Notes: generated by a model not told the origin, from the letters alone. Counted from the stretch's first letter, positions 17,138-26,687 are shown. The stretch is DNA of 64,000 bases from Fulvivirga sp. M361 (GCF_007097395.1 NZ_VKDC01000010.1:1-64000), one strand, 5' to 3'. Made by a program: numbers and translations.

Positions 17138-17830
17138 ATGGTACCTGCAAAAAAATCATTAGGATATTATATAGCCTTACTTCTAACCCTAGCAAGCCCT
17201 TGCGTTACGATACTTTCGGCCCAAAACATTTACCCCCCTGATACCTGGGAGAAAAGAGATACATGGCAAAATGTACCTGAAATAATGAAGTTCATGGGTA
17301 TCAAAAAAGGAGATGTGATCGCAGACATCGGCAGCCATCAAGGTTACATGACATTAAAGTTTTCCAAGGAAACAGGACCTGCCGGTAAAGTTTACGCTGT
17401 AGACGTGAATCATTCGCACCTTAAAGTATTAGATAAGCTCCTTAGAGAAAGTGAAATCACTAATGTTGAAACTATTCGGGGTGAATATGATGATCCAAAA
17501 TTACCTGAAAATTCATTGGACCATGCATTTATTATGGATACCTACCACGAAATGGATGACTATCTCAAAATCTTGAAGCATATAAAACAAGCGCTGAAGC
17601 CCGGAGGAAAACTAGTCATTATAGAACCCATTGGTGAAGAGAGAAGGACATGGAACAGGAAAAGCCAGGAAGGTAAGCATGAAATAGCCATACGATATGT
17701 ACTGGACGATCTGGAGAAGGCCGGGTATCGGATTATACAACAACGAGATCCGTTTATAGAGCGTGGTCAACATAAAAAAGATGCACTGTGGGCGCTGGTC
17801 GCAATTCCCTATCCTCTCTCAACACAGTAA
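17138..17830 (+). CDS. Exported class I SAM-dependent methyltransferase
   Basis: About 230 residues. An N-terminal signal peptide (MVPAKKSLGYYIALLLTLA... to LSAQ) is followed by a methyltransferase Rossmann domain: motif I VIADIGSHQGYMTL, the acidic VYAVDVN, motif IV DHAFIMDTYHEM and the post-motif KPGGKLVIIEP. The ATG at 17138 is chosen because it starts the signal peptide; an upstream ATG at 17057 adds unlikely sequence. SAM is not normally available in the periplasm, so the role there is unclear. It is divergent from tetR and may be controlled by the palindrome. Confidence 0.88.
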   Translation: MVPAKKSLGYYIALLLTLASPCVTILSAQNIYPPDTWEKRDTWQNVPEIMKFMGIKKGDVIADIGSHQGYMTLKFSKETGPAGKVYAVDVNHSHLKVLDKLLRESEITNVETIRGEYDDPKLPENSLDHAFIMDTYHEMDDYLKILKHIKQALKPGGKLVIIEPIGEERRTWNRKSQEGKHEIAIRYVLDDLEKAGYRIIQQRDPFIERGQHKKDALWALVAIPYPLSTQ

Positions 17831-17905
17831 TGCTTTTTATTCAGGCGGATCGGATATGACACATTGATGACTTTTTGAGGAATACAAATGCTTCAACAAA
17901 GTAAT

Positions 17906-17942
17906 AAAGCCCTGACATGAATAATAATAACGTCAGGACTTT
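17906..17942. terminator. Bidirectional terminator between convergent genes
   Basis: AAAGCCCTGAC (17906-17916) pairs with GTCAGGACTTT (17932-17942) with a single mismatch. It lies between the convergent methyltransferase and AsmA-family genes and can serve both. Confidence 0.65.
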
Positions 17943-17985
17943 ATGAGAAATGTTGTCTTTTATATCTGCAGGTTAGTTTTTGAAG

Positions 17986-20900
17986 CTAATTCTTCTTCTT
18001 TTTTCTGAACAGGTTTTTGATAGCATCTTTCGCCTCATCTTCCAGCTGTTTCTTCAAATCAACCTGTGTAGAATCTGCTTTTTGAGTGCTGGAGGAGTCT
18101 TTCTCATCTCCACCTAAAAGTCCGGAAACCAGATCTTTGGCTTTGTCGCTTTTCACATTGTCCAGCAGGTCACCTGCCAGATCCTTGGCTTCCTCTTTAG
18201 CCTTATCCTTTACCGCAGCTTTAGCTTGTTGCTTTTGGTCATCCATTAATAGCTGGGGTTTAGGGTTATCGTACGTACCGCCAATACCAATCTTAATTGG
18301 GATCATTGCGTCGTCTCCGCTCCCTCCTCCAAACGAGGATACCAGGCTGCCAAACTGGCTTCCCAAGTCGCTCGCCGGTATATCCATCTTTAAATTATAA
18401 CTTATACCACCATCTAATGAAGTGGCCCCGGAAACCGTTGAATTGTAATCACCCAATTTAAAATCAAATGGGTCTACTTTTAACTTACCGTCCTCAATAG
18501 TCGCTGACATCAACACATCTTTTAATGTTACTTTACGCGCCTTTGCACTACTGCTATTACTACTTTTTAATTTAGTCAGCGCTGTCACGCTTTGAATAAT
18601 TTTAGAATCACTTAACGATGCTTGGGCTATTTTTAATAAACCTCCACCCGTCACAGTACCAAGGTCAGGTAGCATTTCATCATTCAGCAGACCTGATACA
18701 TTAAAATCCGTAGAGACGCTACCATTAACCAGCCTTGCAACGGGTGCATAGGTCTGCACCAGGCTAAAGGCACTAAATGACTTCTGAATAGAAAGGTCTT
18801 TAATATCGAGGTTAAAGTCATATTTAGGTTCGTCAAGATTCTGCGTATTGTAAGAACCATTCATGGCAAAAGCCCCTTCCAATAAGTTAAAGTTGACATT
18901 TTTAAAACTTGCTATACCATCTTCTACTACAATGTCACCCACTATATTAGTAAGGGTCATATCCATCACTTCTACTTTGGCGATGGTTGACTTCATGAGA
19001 AATTCAATGTTCTTCGGTACTTCAATCACGCCATAAACCTCCTCCTGTCCTTCTGCCGGTGTTGTTTCCATTGTTGGTCCTGACGCAGTTTCTTCTTCTT
19101 CCATGAATTCGTTCAGGTCCAGTAATTTGCCATCATAATTCATGGTACCGTTAAGGGTTTGATTCTCGCCAAACAGGTAAGCCATATAATTGGACACAGA
19201 ACCGGTTATATTCATATCACTTTTCCCCACCGTACCCTTGTAGCTTTCAATGGTGATCTTCTGAGGGTCAAATGAAGCTGCTGCCGTTGAAATAGTAACA
19301 TCATAGGGTAATTCGCTATCTACATACTTAAACCCGGTGATTGTCACCTTACCACTTGTGGGCAGTTGATCATACTTTTCAGCTTCTAAAGACGCCATAT
19401 TGCCTTTAGTATCGAGATCTGCTTCAATCTTACCTGATAGCTCCATTCCTTCCAACGGAAATACTTTTGTGATCTTTTCCAGGTCGATACCTCCACTGGC
19501 CTTTAGGTCCCAGGTGTAATTGGCCAGGTCACTAAAGGTCAAATCGGCTTTAAAAGGTTCACCATCCATGGTCATGGCAAAATCCTTTACAACGGCGTGC
19601 AGATCGTCCATATTACCTGTCTCGTTTTTAACCACAGCGTCAAAATGTAAATCTTCCAGTGCATATGGAAATTCAGAACTTTTTACATATCCGTTGGTCA
19701 GACTCATGTTGGCTGCTATGGTAGGAATTGTATTTTTAATACTGTCATAGATGCCATTGGCGGTTAAGTCTATGACGTAATTTCCCTTCAGCATCGTCCC
19801 TTCCATTGGAAACATAGAGCTTAATTCTCCCAGGTTCAGCTTGCCTTGTACATTGGCTTTCATTTTGTAGTTCACCAGGTTTTCCACTCTTAATGATGCA
19901 TCGATCGGGTTATTTCCAAAATCCATGTGGAAAGATTTCAGATCAACGATGGTATTATCAATATTGCCGTCTGCATTATCTACCAACAGATCCATTTTAA
20001 TATTATCAATAGAGGTAGGCAAATCAGGGTATTTGAACATAGCTTCATCCACTTTAAGCGCTACATTAAATGCAGGCAGGTTCAAACTATCATACGTACC
20101 TGACACTTTCCCTTCAAAAGACAGGGTTCCCTCACTTTGAATGTCACTGAATTCCTGGGTATAGATACCCGGAACTAAAGAAAGTAAGCTTTTAAACGAA
20201 CTTTCGGGAGCTGCATAATTGATATCCATGTCCATACTTCCATCTGCCAATAGGGCCAGGAATCCATCAAAACTCAGGGCGAAATCATTGACACTCACTC
20301 GATTTTCTTTAAAGGTATATCGCCCAAACTCATCACTGATATTGATGATCACATCAGCGGCAACGTTTTTGTCGGAAAGATATTCTACCCCATCAAAAAT
20401 CACTGTTACGGAGTCCGCTTTGGTTTTTGTGTTAAGATCGAACTCATCTTGATTCAGGTCGCCGTTTCCACTATGTTGGAGCTCTTTGATCTCAAGTTTA
20501 AAGGGCAAGGTGGCATCGTCATAAACAATGTGACCATTCGTAATTTCCCAGTGGTCAATGCCAATGTTATAGGCTGTAGCTTCCTCTGATGCCGGAGCGG
20601 GAGTTGTCGGCATCTCTTCGGTAGCTATGGCAATGTCGTAGTTCGCAGAACCATCTTCTAACACGTGAATGAATATTTCAGGACTGTTCAGCCGAATGCC
20701 ATTGATCTTGATCTGATCTCCCATGAGACTAAATAAATCCACTTCCACTTCCAACTCCTGAACTGCAAATAATATCTGACCTTCAAAAGGCGCTCTATTG
20801 ATAACACCAAAGTTATTCATGCCGGCAGTAACGTTAGGGAAATTGCTCAAAAGTGACAGACTAAAATCGTCTGTGTCCCAAACAATATCAGCATTGACAG

Positions 20901-21021
20901 ATTCTGCCAATACATCGTCTACCGCCGCTTTAATGTCATCTTTAAACAGTATCGGAACGGCTATGGCAACAACTATGAGTAGCAAAAAAATGCTAGCCAG
21001 AATGATCAGGACTTTTTTCAT
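17986..21021 (-). CDS. AsmA-family protein
   Basis: A 1011-residue protein with one N-terminal membrane helix (residues 4-27) and a long beta-rich periplasmic part, the organisation of AsmA/TamB-like bridge proteins that move phospholipids or support outer membrane assembly. The AsmA-like C-terminal region lies around residues 690-880 (GGGLLKIAQASLSDSKI). The tail (about 925-1011) is rich in Lys, Asp and Ala and ends KKKKN. Internal repeats of the type VENLVNYKMKANVQGKLNL / FSDLANYTWDLKASGGIDL are visible around residues 390 and 500. It stands alone between a small lipoprotein and a convergent methyltransferase. Confidence 0.88.
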   Translation of the reverse strand: MKKVLIILASIFLLLIVVAIAVPILFKDDIKAAVDDVLAESVNADIVWDTDDFSLSLLSNFPNVTAGMNNFGVINRAPFEGQILFAVQELEVEVDLFSLMGDQIKINGIRLNSPEIFIHVLEDGSANYDIAIATEEMPTTPAPASEEATAYNIGIDHWEITNGHIVYDDATLPFKLEIKELQHSGNGDLNQDEFDLNTKTKADSVTVIFDGVEYLSDKNVAADVIINISDEFGRYTFKENRVSVNDFALSFDGFLALLADGSMDMDINYAAPESSFKSLLSLVPGIYTQEFSDIQSEGTLSFEGKVSGTYDSLNLPAFNVALKVDEAMFKYPDLPTSIDNIKMDLLVDNADGNIDNTIVDLKSFHMDFGNNPIDASLRVENLVNYKMKANVQGKLNLGELSSMFPMEGTMLKGNYVIDLTANGIYDSIKNTIPTIAANMSLTNGYVKSSEFPYALEDLHFDAVVKNETGNMDDLHAVVKDFAMTMDGEPFKADLTFSDLANYTWDLKASGGIDLEKITKVFPLEGMELSGKIEADLDTKGNMASLEAEKYDQLPTSGKVTITGFKYVDSELPYDVTISTAAASFDPQKITIESYKGTVGKSDMNITGSVSNYMAYLFGENQTLNGTMNYDGKLLDLNEFMEEEETASGPTMETTPAEGQEEVYGVIEVPKNIEFLMKSTIAKVEVMDMTLTNIVGDIVVEDGIASFKNVNFNLLEGAFAMNGSYNTQNLDEPKYDFNLDIKDLSIQKSFSAFSLVQTYAPVARLVNGSVSTDFNVSGLLNDEMLPDLGTVTGGGLLKIAQASLSDSKIIQSVTALTKLKSSNSSSAKARKVTLKDVLMSATIEDGKLKVDPFDFKLGDYNSTVSGATSLDGGISYNLKMDIPASDLGSQFGSLVSSFGGGSGDDAMIPIKIGIGGTYDNPKPQLLMDDQKQQAKAAVKDKAKEEAKDLAGDLLDNVKSDKAKDLVSGLLGGDEKDSSSTQKADSTQVDLKKQLEDEAKDAIKNLFRKKKKN

Positions 21022-21135
21022 GGGTATTAAAATTTAACTTATGGCAAATTTAGCAAGAATAAATATCTTATAGGGGCGACACACTCACCTCTGGATACAA
21101 CATTTTTCACATTTGTAAACAAGGCCGAAACAAAT

Positions 21136-21501
21136 TTATTCCAAGCGGTGCATAAGGATCTGAATTTCATTGAAAAGCAATAGCGACATCGCGGTGTCTG
21201 ACTGGAATAGGATGATATGGTCCAACTCAAATTCATTGTCTGTACGGGTGAGCTTCATACGGTTTTCCTCCCTCTCCCAGATGATGTCAATGTCATAGTC
21301 ACCTTGCAAAACATAAGAAGGTTTTGCGTTATTCACCTTAATGTTACCTGTGTAGTCATCATTCAGATGAATAAGGCCCACAATACTCTCATTTTCTATG
21401 GTCCAGGTAATGGTCCAATCACCGGTAACCGCAGCCATATTATTCTCCACATCTTCTCCGGCACACCCCAGCAGTAACAGTAAAACACACAGTTGTTTCA
21501 T
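21136..21501 (-). CDS. Small lipoprotein of unknown function
   Basis: A 121-residue protein with a lipobox (LLLLLGC, Cys at about residue 13), so a lipid-anchored envelope protein. The mature part is mostly beta-type: GDWTITWTIENE...GDYDIDIIWERE...NEFELDHIILF, a lipocalin-like pattern seen in many Bacteroidota lipoproteins. No motif identifies its function. It lies between the ALDH and AsmA genes on the same strand. Confidence 0.75.
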   Translation of the reverse strand: MKQLCVLLLLLGCAGEDVENNMAAVTGDWTITWTIENESIVGLIHLNDDYTGNIKVNNAKPSYVLQGDYDIDIIWEREENRMKLTRTDNEFELDHIILFQSDTAMSLLLFNEIQILMHRLE

Positions 21502-21546
21502 ACCCGGATTTAACGCTGACGTACAAAAAAGATTGCCAGTTAATGA

Positions 21547-22974
21547 TCAAAAATATTTCTTAAGGAGCTTAAGAATAAGTCTGACACTCTTAGTATATGG
21601 TGGATAAATAAACCTGGATGAAGTAAATCCAATCCTTTGTTTTAAAACAGCCTTTTCATTGGAAAAAGCTAAAAAACCATACCGCCCGTGCGCTTTGCCC
21701 AGTCCACTATTATTTACACCGCCGAAAGGCAAGTGTGGATGGCTATATTGTATGACACAATCATTGATGCACACCGTACCTGATGAAGTGGAGGATACTA
21801 ATTGCCGTCTTCTCTTTTTTGATTTACCAAAATAATAAAGGGCCAGGGGCTTGGGCTTTTTATTAATAATGGAAATGGCCTCGTGTAGGTCGTTGTAGGT
21901 GATGACAGGTAGAACAGGGCCAAATATTTCCTCTTCCATCACTTGCATATCTAATGACACATCGGTGAGTACGGTGGGTGATATAAAATGATCAGCTTCA
22001 TCTTTATGATTACCAAAACGCACTTTAGCACCTTTTTGCAATGCTTCTTCCATCAAGCTACTTATCCGGGAAAAATGGCGCCTATTAACTAGCCGCGCAT
22101 AATCCGGTGAGGCACCGATCAAACCTTCATTACCACCAAACAGGCTGGAGACCTGTACTGAGAGGGCATCAAGAAATTGATCTTTCACTTGAGTATGTAC
22201 CAATACATAGTCCGGAGCCACACAAGTTTGCCCATTGTTAAGGAATTTGCCCCATGCAATTTTCCGGGCAGCGTCGCGGATATTCACGTTCTCGTCAATC
22301 ACAGCGGGTGATTTGCCACCTAATTCCAGGGTAACAGAAGTAAGGTGCTCAGCGGCCGCCTTCATTATCAATTTACCTATAGCCGGACTACCGGTAAAAA
22401 AAATATGGTCAAACGGAAGTTCTAGTAATGTTTTGGCAACCTCAGCTTCACCATTAAATACCGCCACTTCCTCTTCTCTGAAAAGCTCACCGACCATATC
22501 ATCTATAAGGGCAGAGGTATTTGGCGTCATTTCAGATGGTTTGATCATTACTGTGTTACCCGCTGCCAATGCAGAGACCAGCGGTCCAATCGTGAGGTTA
22601 AAAGGAAAATTCCAGGGAGCCATAATAAGACAGACTCCCTTAGGCTCATATTCCACTTGAGCCGAAGTGGTAAGATAGGCTACAGAACCATCTACGGGTG
22701 TAACAGATGACCATCGTTTTATATTCCTAATGGCGTCTTTCAGCTCTGTAAGCACCGGGTAAATATCCGACATATCCACTTCTGCTTCTGGCTTCCGAAA
22801 GTCATCATATATGGCCTTTTTGATCAGGAAATCATTCTTATCGATCCAGCTTTTAAGTTTTTTCAACTGTTTTATACGCTCTTGTATTCTTTCCGTCCTT
22901 AGCTGTATAGCATGCTTTTGCTGCATGTCAAAGATCCTTTGAATACGCTGTGCACTGGAGGCGGAGCCGGTCAT
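21547..22974 (-). CDS. Aldehyde dehydrogenase family protein (class 3 type)
   Basis: A 475-residue NAD(P)-dependent aldehyde dehydrogenase. The catalytic Glu is in VTLELGGKSP and the catalytic Cys in NNGQTCVAPDY; the nucleotide-binding turn is IFFTGSPAIGK. Length and the short N-terminus, plus the hydrophobic, basic C-terminal end (LILKLLKKYF), match class 3 fatty-aldehyde dehydrogenases, which bind membranes by the C-terminus. It would oxidise fatty aldehydes to acids. It is encoded upstream of the small lipoprotein on the same strand with a gap of 45 nt. Confidence 0.92.
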   Translation of the reverse strand: MTGSASSAQRIQRIFDMQQKHAIQLRTERIQERIKQLKKLKSWIDKNDFLIKKAIYDDFRKPEAEVDMSDIYPVLTELKDAIRNIKRWSSVTPVDGSVAYLTTSAQVEYEPKGVCLIMAPWNFPFNLTIGPLVSALAAGNTVMIKPSEMTPNTSALIDDMVGELFREEEVAVFNGEAEVAKTLLELPFDHIFFTGSPAIGKLIMKAAAEHLTSVTLELGGKSPAVIDENVNIRDAARKIAWGKFLNNGQTCVAPDYVLVHTQVKDQFLDALSVQVSSLFGGNEGLIGASPDYARLVNRRHFSRISSLMEEALQKGAKVRFGNHKDEADHFISPTVLTDVSLDMQVMEEEIFGPVLPVITYNDLHEAISIINKKPKPLALYYFGKSKKRRRQLVSSTSSGTVCINDCVIQYSHPHLPFGGVNNSGLGKAHGRYGFLAFSNEKAVLKQRIGFTSSRFIYPPYTKSVRLILKLLKKYF

Positions 22975-23003
22975 GGTCTGGGTTTGGTTTGATAGTAAAG
23001 GAA

Positions 23004-23078
23004 AGTTAAGCCTTTCAATGTTAAGCCAATGTTACGTACTTTTGTTTTTGTGTTAATTTAATGTTAACTTAATGTTAA
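23004..23078 (+). promoter_or_regulatory. GTTAA direct repeats with -7 element
   Basis: TGTTAA or a close match occurs at 23004 (AGTTAA), 23019, 23030 (TGTTAC), 23051, 23062 and 23073; most steps are 11 bp. A perfect TACTTTTG -7 element lies at 23037-23044. The block at 23005-23024 is the same as one upstream of the TonB receptor, differing by two T. Read on the minus strand these are TTAACA direct repeats, similar to PhoP/PhoB boxes. Confidence 0.5.
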
Positions 23079-23104
23079 TTTTTTAGAGTTAGACAGAGAC
23101 GGGC

Positions 23105-23971
23105 ATGGCAAATAAATTTTTTTTTAGTCTATTTTTTTCGCTTTCTATCGGATTAAACGCACAAAATCTACAGCGTTATACATTCCATTCTAATTTTGAA
23201 TCTGAGTTTTTTTTAACTGAACATGACGGGTTAGCAAAACAATTAATGGCCGACCCTCAGGTAAACCGGGAAGAACACCTTTCTTTTGACGCGACAATAG
23301 GGGATTATATTTCTCAATTGAGCGCCAAACGTAGAAAATTCAGAACACAGAGGGATTTTGTTTCAGCCGTATTTTACAAAACACATCGCAAATTCTTAAA
23401 AAGGTACAGAGAATTAACCTCCTTTGCTGATATGTTGCGTACAGGCAATTATGATTGCCTTTCCGCCACTACATTATATTCACACCTCTTTCAGAAGTTG
23501 AGTATCCGTCATGAAATTGTTGAAACCAATTATCACATCTATATTAATGTGATGCTGGAAGAAGGTAACATACTTATAGAATCTACAGACCCACTCTATG
23601 GCTTCGTAAGTAATACAAAAGAGATTGAAGAACGGCTTCAAGGTTTTGAAGCGCGCAATAACTCAAATACGGGTAAACGTAGTTATACGTTTAAAGCAAA
23701 ATTAAATGACCCGGTTACACGGGACGAGCTTGTTGGCCTTCAATACTACAACGCTTCCATAAAGGCATATAATGAACACGAGTTTGGAAAGTCGGCTCAA
23801 TTGCTACAAAAAGCACTACTTTTTCGACATAATGCACGTACCTATGAATTTTGCTTACTGCTGGTCCAAACAATTATGAACGATACAGGGATGGATGATA
23901 ACCTGAGGTCACGTTATGTGCATCAACTGAAGTCTTTGATGCTATCTGATAATACGTTGGCCAGCCGTTAG
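23105..23971 (+). CDS. Exported transglutaminase-like protein
   Basis: A 288-residue protein with a signal peptide (ending near IGLNAQ, residue 19). The middle has the pattern of a transglutaminase-like papain-fold domain: GNYDCLSATTLYSHLF with the likely catalytic Cys (about 119), a His in VETNYHIYINV (about 144), and an acidic residue in IESTDPLYGF (about 161). A helical tail follows, TPR-like (YNEHEFGKSAQLLQKAL). The peptide-cleaving or cross-linking role is not known. Its end overlaps the convergent OmpA gene by 4 nt. Confidence 0.75.
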   Translation: MANKFFFSLFFSLSIGLNAQNLQRYTFHSNFESEFFLTEHDGLAKQLMADPQVNREEHLSFDATIGDYISQLSAKRRKFRTQRDFVSAVFYKTHRKFLKRYRELTSFADMLRTGNYDCLSATTLYSHLFQKLSIRHEIVETNYHIYINVMLEEGNILIESTDPLYGFVSNTKEIEERLQGFEARNNSNTGKRSYTFKAKLNDPVTRDELVGLQYYNASIKAYNEHEFGKSAQLLQKALLFRHNARTYEFCLLLVQTIMNDTGMDDNLRSRYVHQLKSLMLSDNTLASR

Positions 23972-24663
23972 TTTGATAAAATTCTTACTTCCACTCGTCT
24001 GTTTTTACCGCGCGATTCTTCGTCACTTGCTCTTGACAACGGCTTAGTACCGCCAAAAGCCCTGGTTTTGATCCGCTTCTTGGAAACTCCTTTTTCAACC
24101 AGGTAGTTCTTTACAGCAAGAACGCGTTTTTCAGACAGCTTTAAGTTTTGTTTCGCGTTGCCCCTAAAGTCCGTGTGTCCTTCCAACTGTATGACCATTT
24201 CTTCACTATCATTAAGCATTAACACCAATTCATCCAGCCCGGAATAGGACGCCTGGGCAATCTCAGCTTTACCCAGTGCAAAAATAAGCTTATCCAATCT
24301 TATCAGTTGGTCTGCACCGCTTGGAGTAAGTTGTACAAGATGGTCTATCTTATTATCAACCGCGTCAGCGGCTTTTAATGTGGCAAAAAAAACGGCATAC
24401 CCTTCTGCCTCAACTTTAATAGCATAGTCCTTGTCATTTCCCATGCTGAATTTGAAAGTTTCTCCTCTGAAAATACCTAGCTTACTTCCATAAGGAAGGC
24501 TCTCGTACTTGATACTGGCTGATACAGGCTCACCTGTAAATTTGTCTACAATTTTGCCTGTAACATCTACCGGAGATCCTTCTTCAGGTTGAGCAAAAAT
24601 GGAAGGAGTGATAAAAAGGAGAACAAATAATACCATGCCTGCTTTCGAGTTCAAGTACTTCAT
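23968..24663 (-). CDS. OmpA-family protein
   Basis: A 231-residue envelope protein. After a signal peptide (to about IFAQ) comes a carboxypeptidase-regulatory-like domain (DVTGKIVDKFTGEPVSASIKYE) and an OmpA C-terminal peptidoglycan-binding domain (IQLEGHTDFRGNAKQNLKLSEKR, about 150-231). It binds the cell wall from the outer membrane side. Downstream partner of a larger OmpA/PD40 gene 11 nt upstream and clearly in one operon; it looks like a shortened paralogue of that protein's C-terminal half. Confidence 0.92.
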   Translation of the reverse strand: MKYLNSKAGMVLFVLLFITPSIFAQPEEGSPVDVTGKIVDKFTGEPVSASIKYESLPYGSKLGIFRGETFKFSMGNDKDYAIKVEAEGYAVFFATLKAADAVDNKIDHLVQLTPSGADQLIRLDKLIFALGKAEIAQASYSGLDELVLMLNDSEEMVIQLEGHTDFRGNAKQNLKLSEKRVLAVKNYLVEKGVSKKRIKTRAFGGTKPLSRASDEESRGKNRRVEVRILSN

Positions 24664-24674
24664 ATCATAGTGTT

Positions 24675-26687
24675 TTACTCACTAAGTATTTTGAATTCTA
24701 CCCTTCTGTTTTTTCGTCTACCTTCACGTGATTCATTGTCCGCAGTGGGTTGAGCTTCTCCAAAATACTTGGTGTTTAGTCTCTTACCATCAATTCCCTT
24801 GCCAATTAAATAATCTACTACCGCTTTGGCTCTTCTTTGTGATAATCCCAGGTTATAAGGTTCGGGCCCTGTGTTATCCGTATGCCCGGCTATTTCAATG
24901 TTAAGTTCTTTTCTTTTCAGCATCAGATCAGCCACTCGATTTAATTCAGGGTAGGATTCTTTTTTCAATATACTTTTATCGAAATCAAAGAAAACATTGT
25001 TTAAAACTACAGTAGCTTCTTTCTCTATGGGCACCAGGTATAAGTCACGTTGCGAGATCTGTCTTTCACCACTTTCTGTAATTCCTGTAAGATCAATGTT
25101 TTCATTTTGCGCCATATACCCTTCAGATTCAGCTCTTATACCATACTTTTCACCTGCAGGTAGTAGCAGTTCATATTCGCCTGTTTGAGCGTTGGTTGAG
25201 GTAACACCAATTTCTTTTCCATCAGATAATCTTTCATAGATGATCTTAGCTTCAATGGGCTCTCCTGTTTTAGAATCCAACAGCTTGCCTTTGACCAGGA
25301 TAACAGGATCGGGACGTTTAAATACTGGCATAGCCACGCGGAAAATGTCCATGTCATCGTCACTAACCCCTTGAGAGTAGTAGGCAAAATCACTGTTCCC
25401 GGGAATATTAAAGAACAGGTCTTCATATTGAGAATTGATGGTAGGCCCCAGGTTCTCAGGAGTCGACCAGTTCGTCCAGGTATCGTCAAGTCTTTTGGAA
25501 ATGTATATATCACTACCGCCAAACCCACTGTAGCCATCGGAAGAAAAATATAATGTTTTATCATCCGCTGCCAGGAAAGGTGATGATTCTTCTCCGGCGG
25601 TATTTACTTTAGCTGATAAATTCAGTGGCTCCGTCCACGTGCTGTCATCTTCTACAAAGCTCACGTACAGGTCACGTCCTCCGTTGGAATCTTCCCGCAT
25701 TACTGACATGATGAGTACTTTGCGGTTATTGGCTAAGAAAAAGTTGGCTTTTTCCGAATAGTTGTAATCATTTTCAATAATCAATGCCGATGGTTTAGAC
25801 CAGCTTCCACTGGCGTTAGAGCTTATACTTATACCGGCGGCCATTTTACCATTTTCCAAATATTGATTCCCCAATACCATTAAAACGGCCTTGCCATCCG
25901 GGGTTACCGAACTTACGAAGTTAGGCCCGGCATTATTAAGCGTCTCACCAATGTTCTGAGCCAACTTCCACTCACCGTTTTCGTCCTTTTCAGAAAACCA
26001 GATATCTTCATTATCCTTAACACCGCCGACATTGCCCGGATGGTTTCGTCTCGAGAAATACAATGTCTTACCATCGGGAGATAAAAGCGGCTTCATTTCG
26101 CGATACTCGCTATTTACATTTTCACTTAGTCGTTCTTTCGAAAGTTCCGGGCTCAGGTATTCAGGTAAGTCGATCTGGGCGATGATAGGAATATCCGAGT
26201 CCGAGATGGCTATGGCATCCACACTATAATACTCCGGAACGGCAGCACCGTCAAATTCTATTTTAATGGCTGCTACTTTATAGGGTGTCTCTTCCATAAA
26301 GACATTTTGCATCCTCCCTTTCAAAGGGATTGTCCTCGGACTGAAAGTGTTGACCAGGTATTCTTTATCGGATTCATCATAGGCAAACACCTTAAAAATG
26401 GCGCTGGGATTATACGATTCAGCAATCGCTATTTGGCGTATTTGAATGGGATTATCAAAACCAACTTTAACAAATTCTTTTTTATTCGCACGTTCAGGCG
26501 TCCAGGCATTAGGGTTTTCTCCTCCAGCTGGCAGCACATTAGGCTTACCAAGAAGCTGCTTAGCAGAGTACTGAACTGGTGTAAGTTCAGACGAAAAATC
26601 TATCACTTTTGTAGCCCACTGAACAGTCTGTGCGTAGGCCGACAAGGTCATGATAATCAATGCCGAAAGGATTAAAATTTTCTTCAT
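24675..26687 (-). CDS. OmpA-family protein with PD40 propeller
   Basis: A 670-residue outer-membrane-associated protein. Order: signal peptide (to AYAQ), a discoidin-like N-terminal domain (about 30-160), PD40/WD40-like beta-propeller repeats (LSPDGKTLYFSR, TPDGKAVLM, LAADDKTLYFSSDG; about 195-460), a carboxypeptidase-regulatory-like domain (KGKLLDSKTGEPIEAKI, about 468-560), and an OmpA C-terminal domain (IEIAGHTDNTGPEPYNLGLSQRR, about 595-670). The propeller-CRD-OmpA order is that of PorE-type T9SS proteins, but the N-terminal TPR domain of PorE is replaced. Confidence 0.92.
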   Translation of the reverse strand: MKKILILSALIIMTLSAYAQTVQWATKVIDFSSELTPVQYSAKQLLGKPNVLPAGGENPNAWTPERANKKEFVKVGFDNPIQIRQIAIAESYNPSAIFKVFAYDESDKEYLVNTFSPRTIPLKGRMQNVFMEETPYKVAAIKIEFDGAAVPEYYSVDAIAISDSDIPIIAQIDLPEYLSPELSKERLSENVNSEYREMKPLLSPDGKTLYFSRRNHPGNVGGVKDNEDIWFSEKDENGEWKLAQNIGETLNNAGPNFVSSVTPDGKAVLMVLGNQYLENGKMAAGISISSNASGSWSKPSALIIENDYNYSEKANFFLANNRKVLIMSVMREDSNGGRDLYVSFVEDDSTWTEPLNLSAKVNTAGEESSPFLAADDKTLYFSSDGYSGFGGSDIYISKRLDDTWTNWSTPENLGPTINSQYEDLFFNIPGNSDFAYYSQGVSDDDMDIFRVAMPVFKRPDPVILVKGKLLDSKTGEPIEAKIIYERLSDGKEIGVTSTNAQTGEYELLLPAGEKYGIRAESEGYMAQNENIDLTGITESGERQISQRDLYLVPIEKEATVVLNNVFFDFDKSILKKESYPELNRVADLMLKRKELNIEIAGHTDNTGPEPYNLGLSQRRAKAVVDYLIGKGIDGKRLNTKYFGEAQPTADNESREGRRKNRRVEFKILSE

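Noticed and set aside
22981-23100. CRISPR-like or tandem satellite repeat
   Set aside because: The TGTTAA units are 6 bp with 11-bp steps, typical of regulator boxes, not of a CRISPR array.
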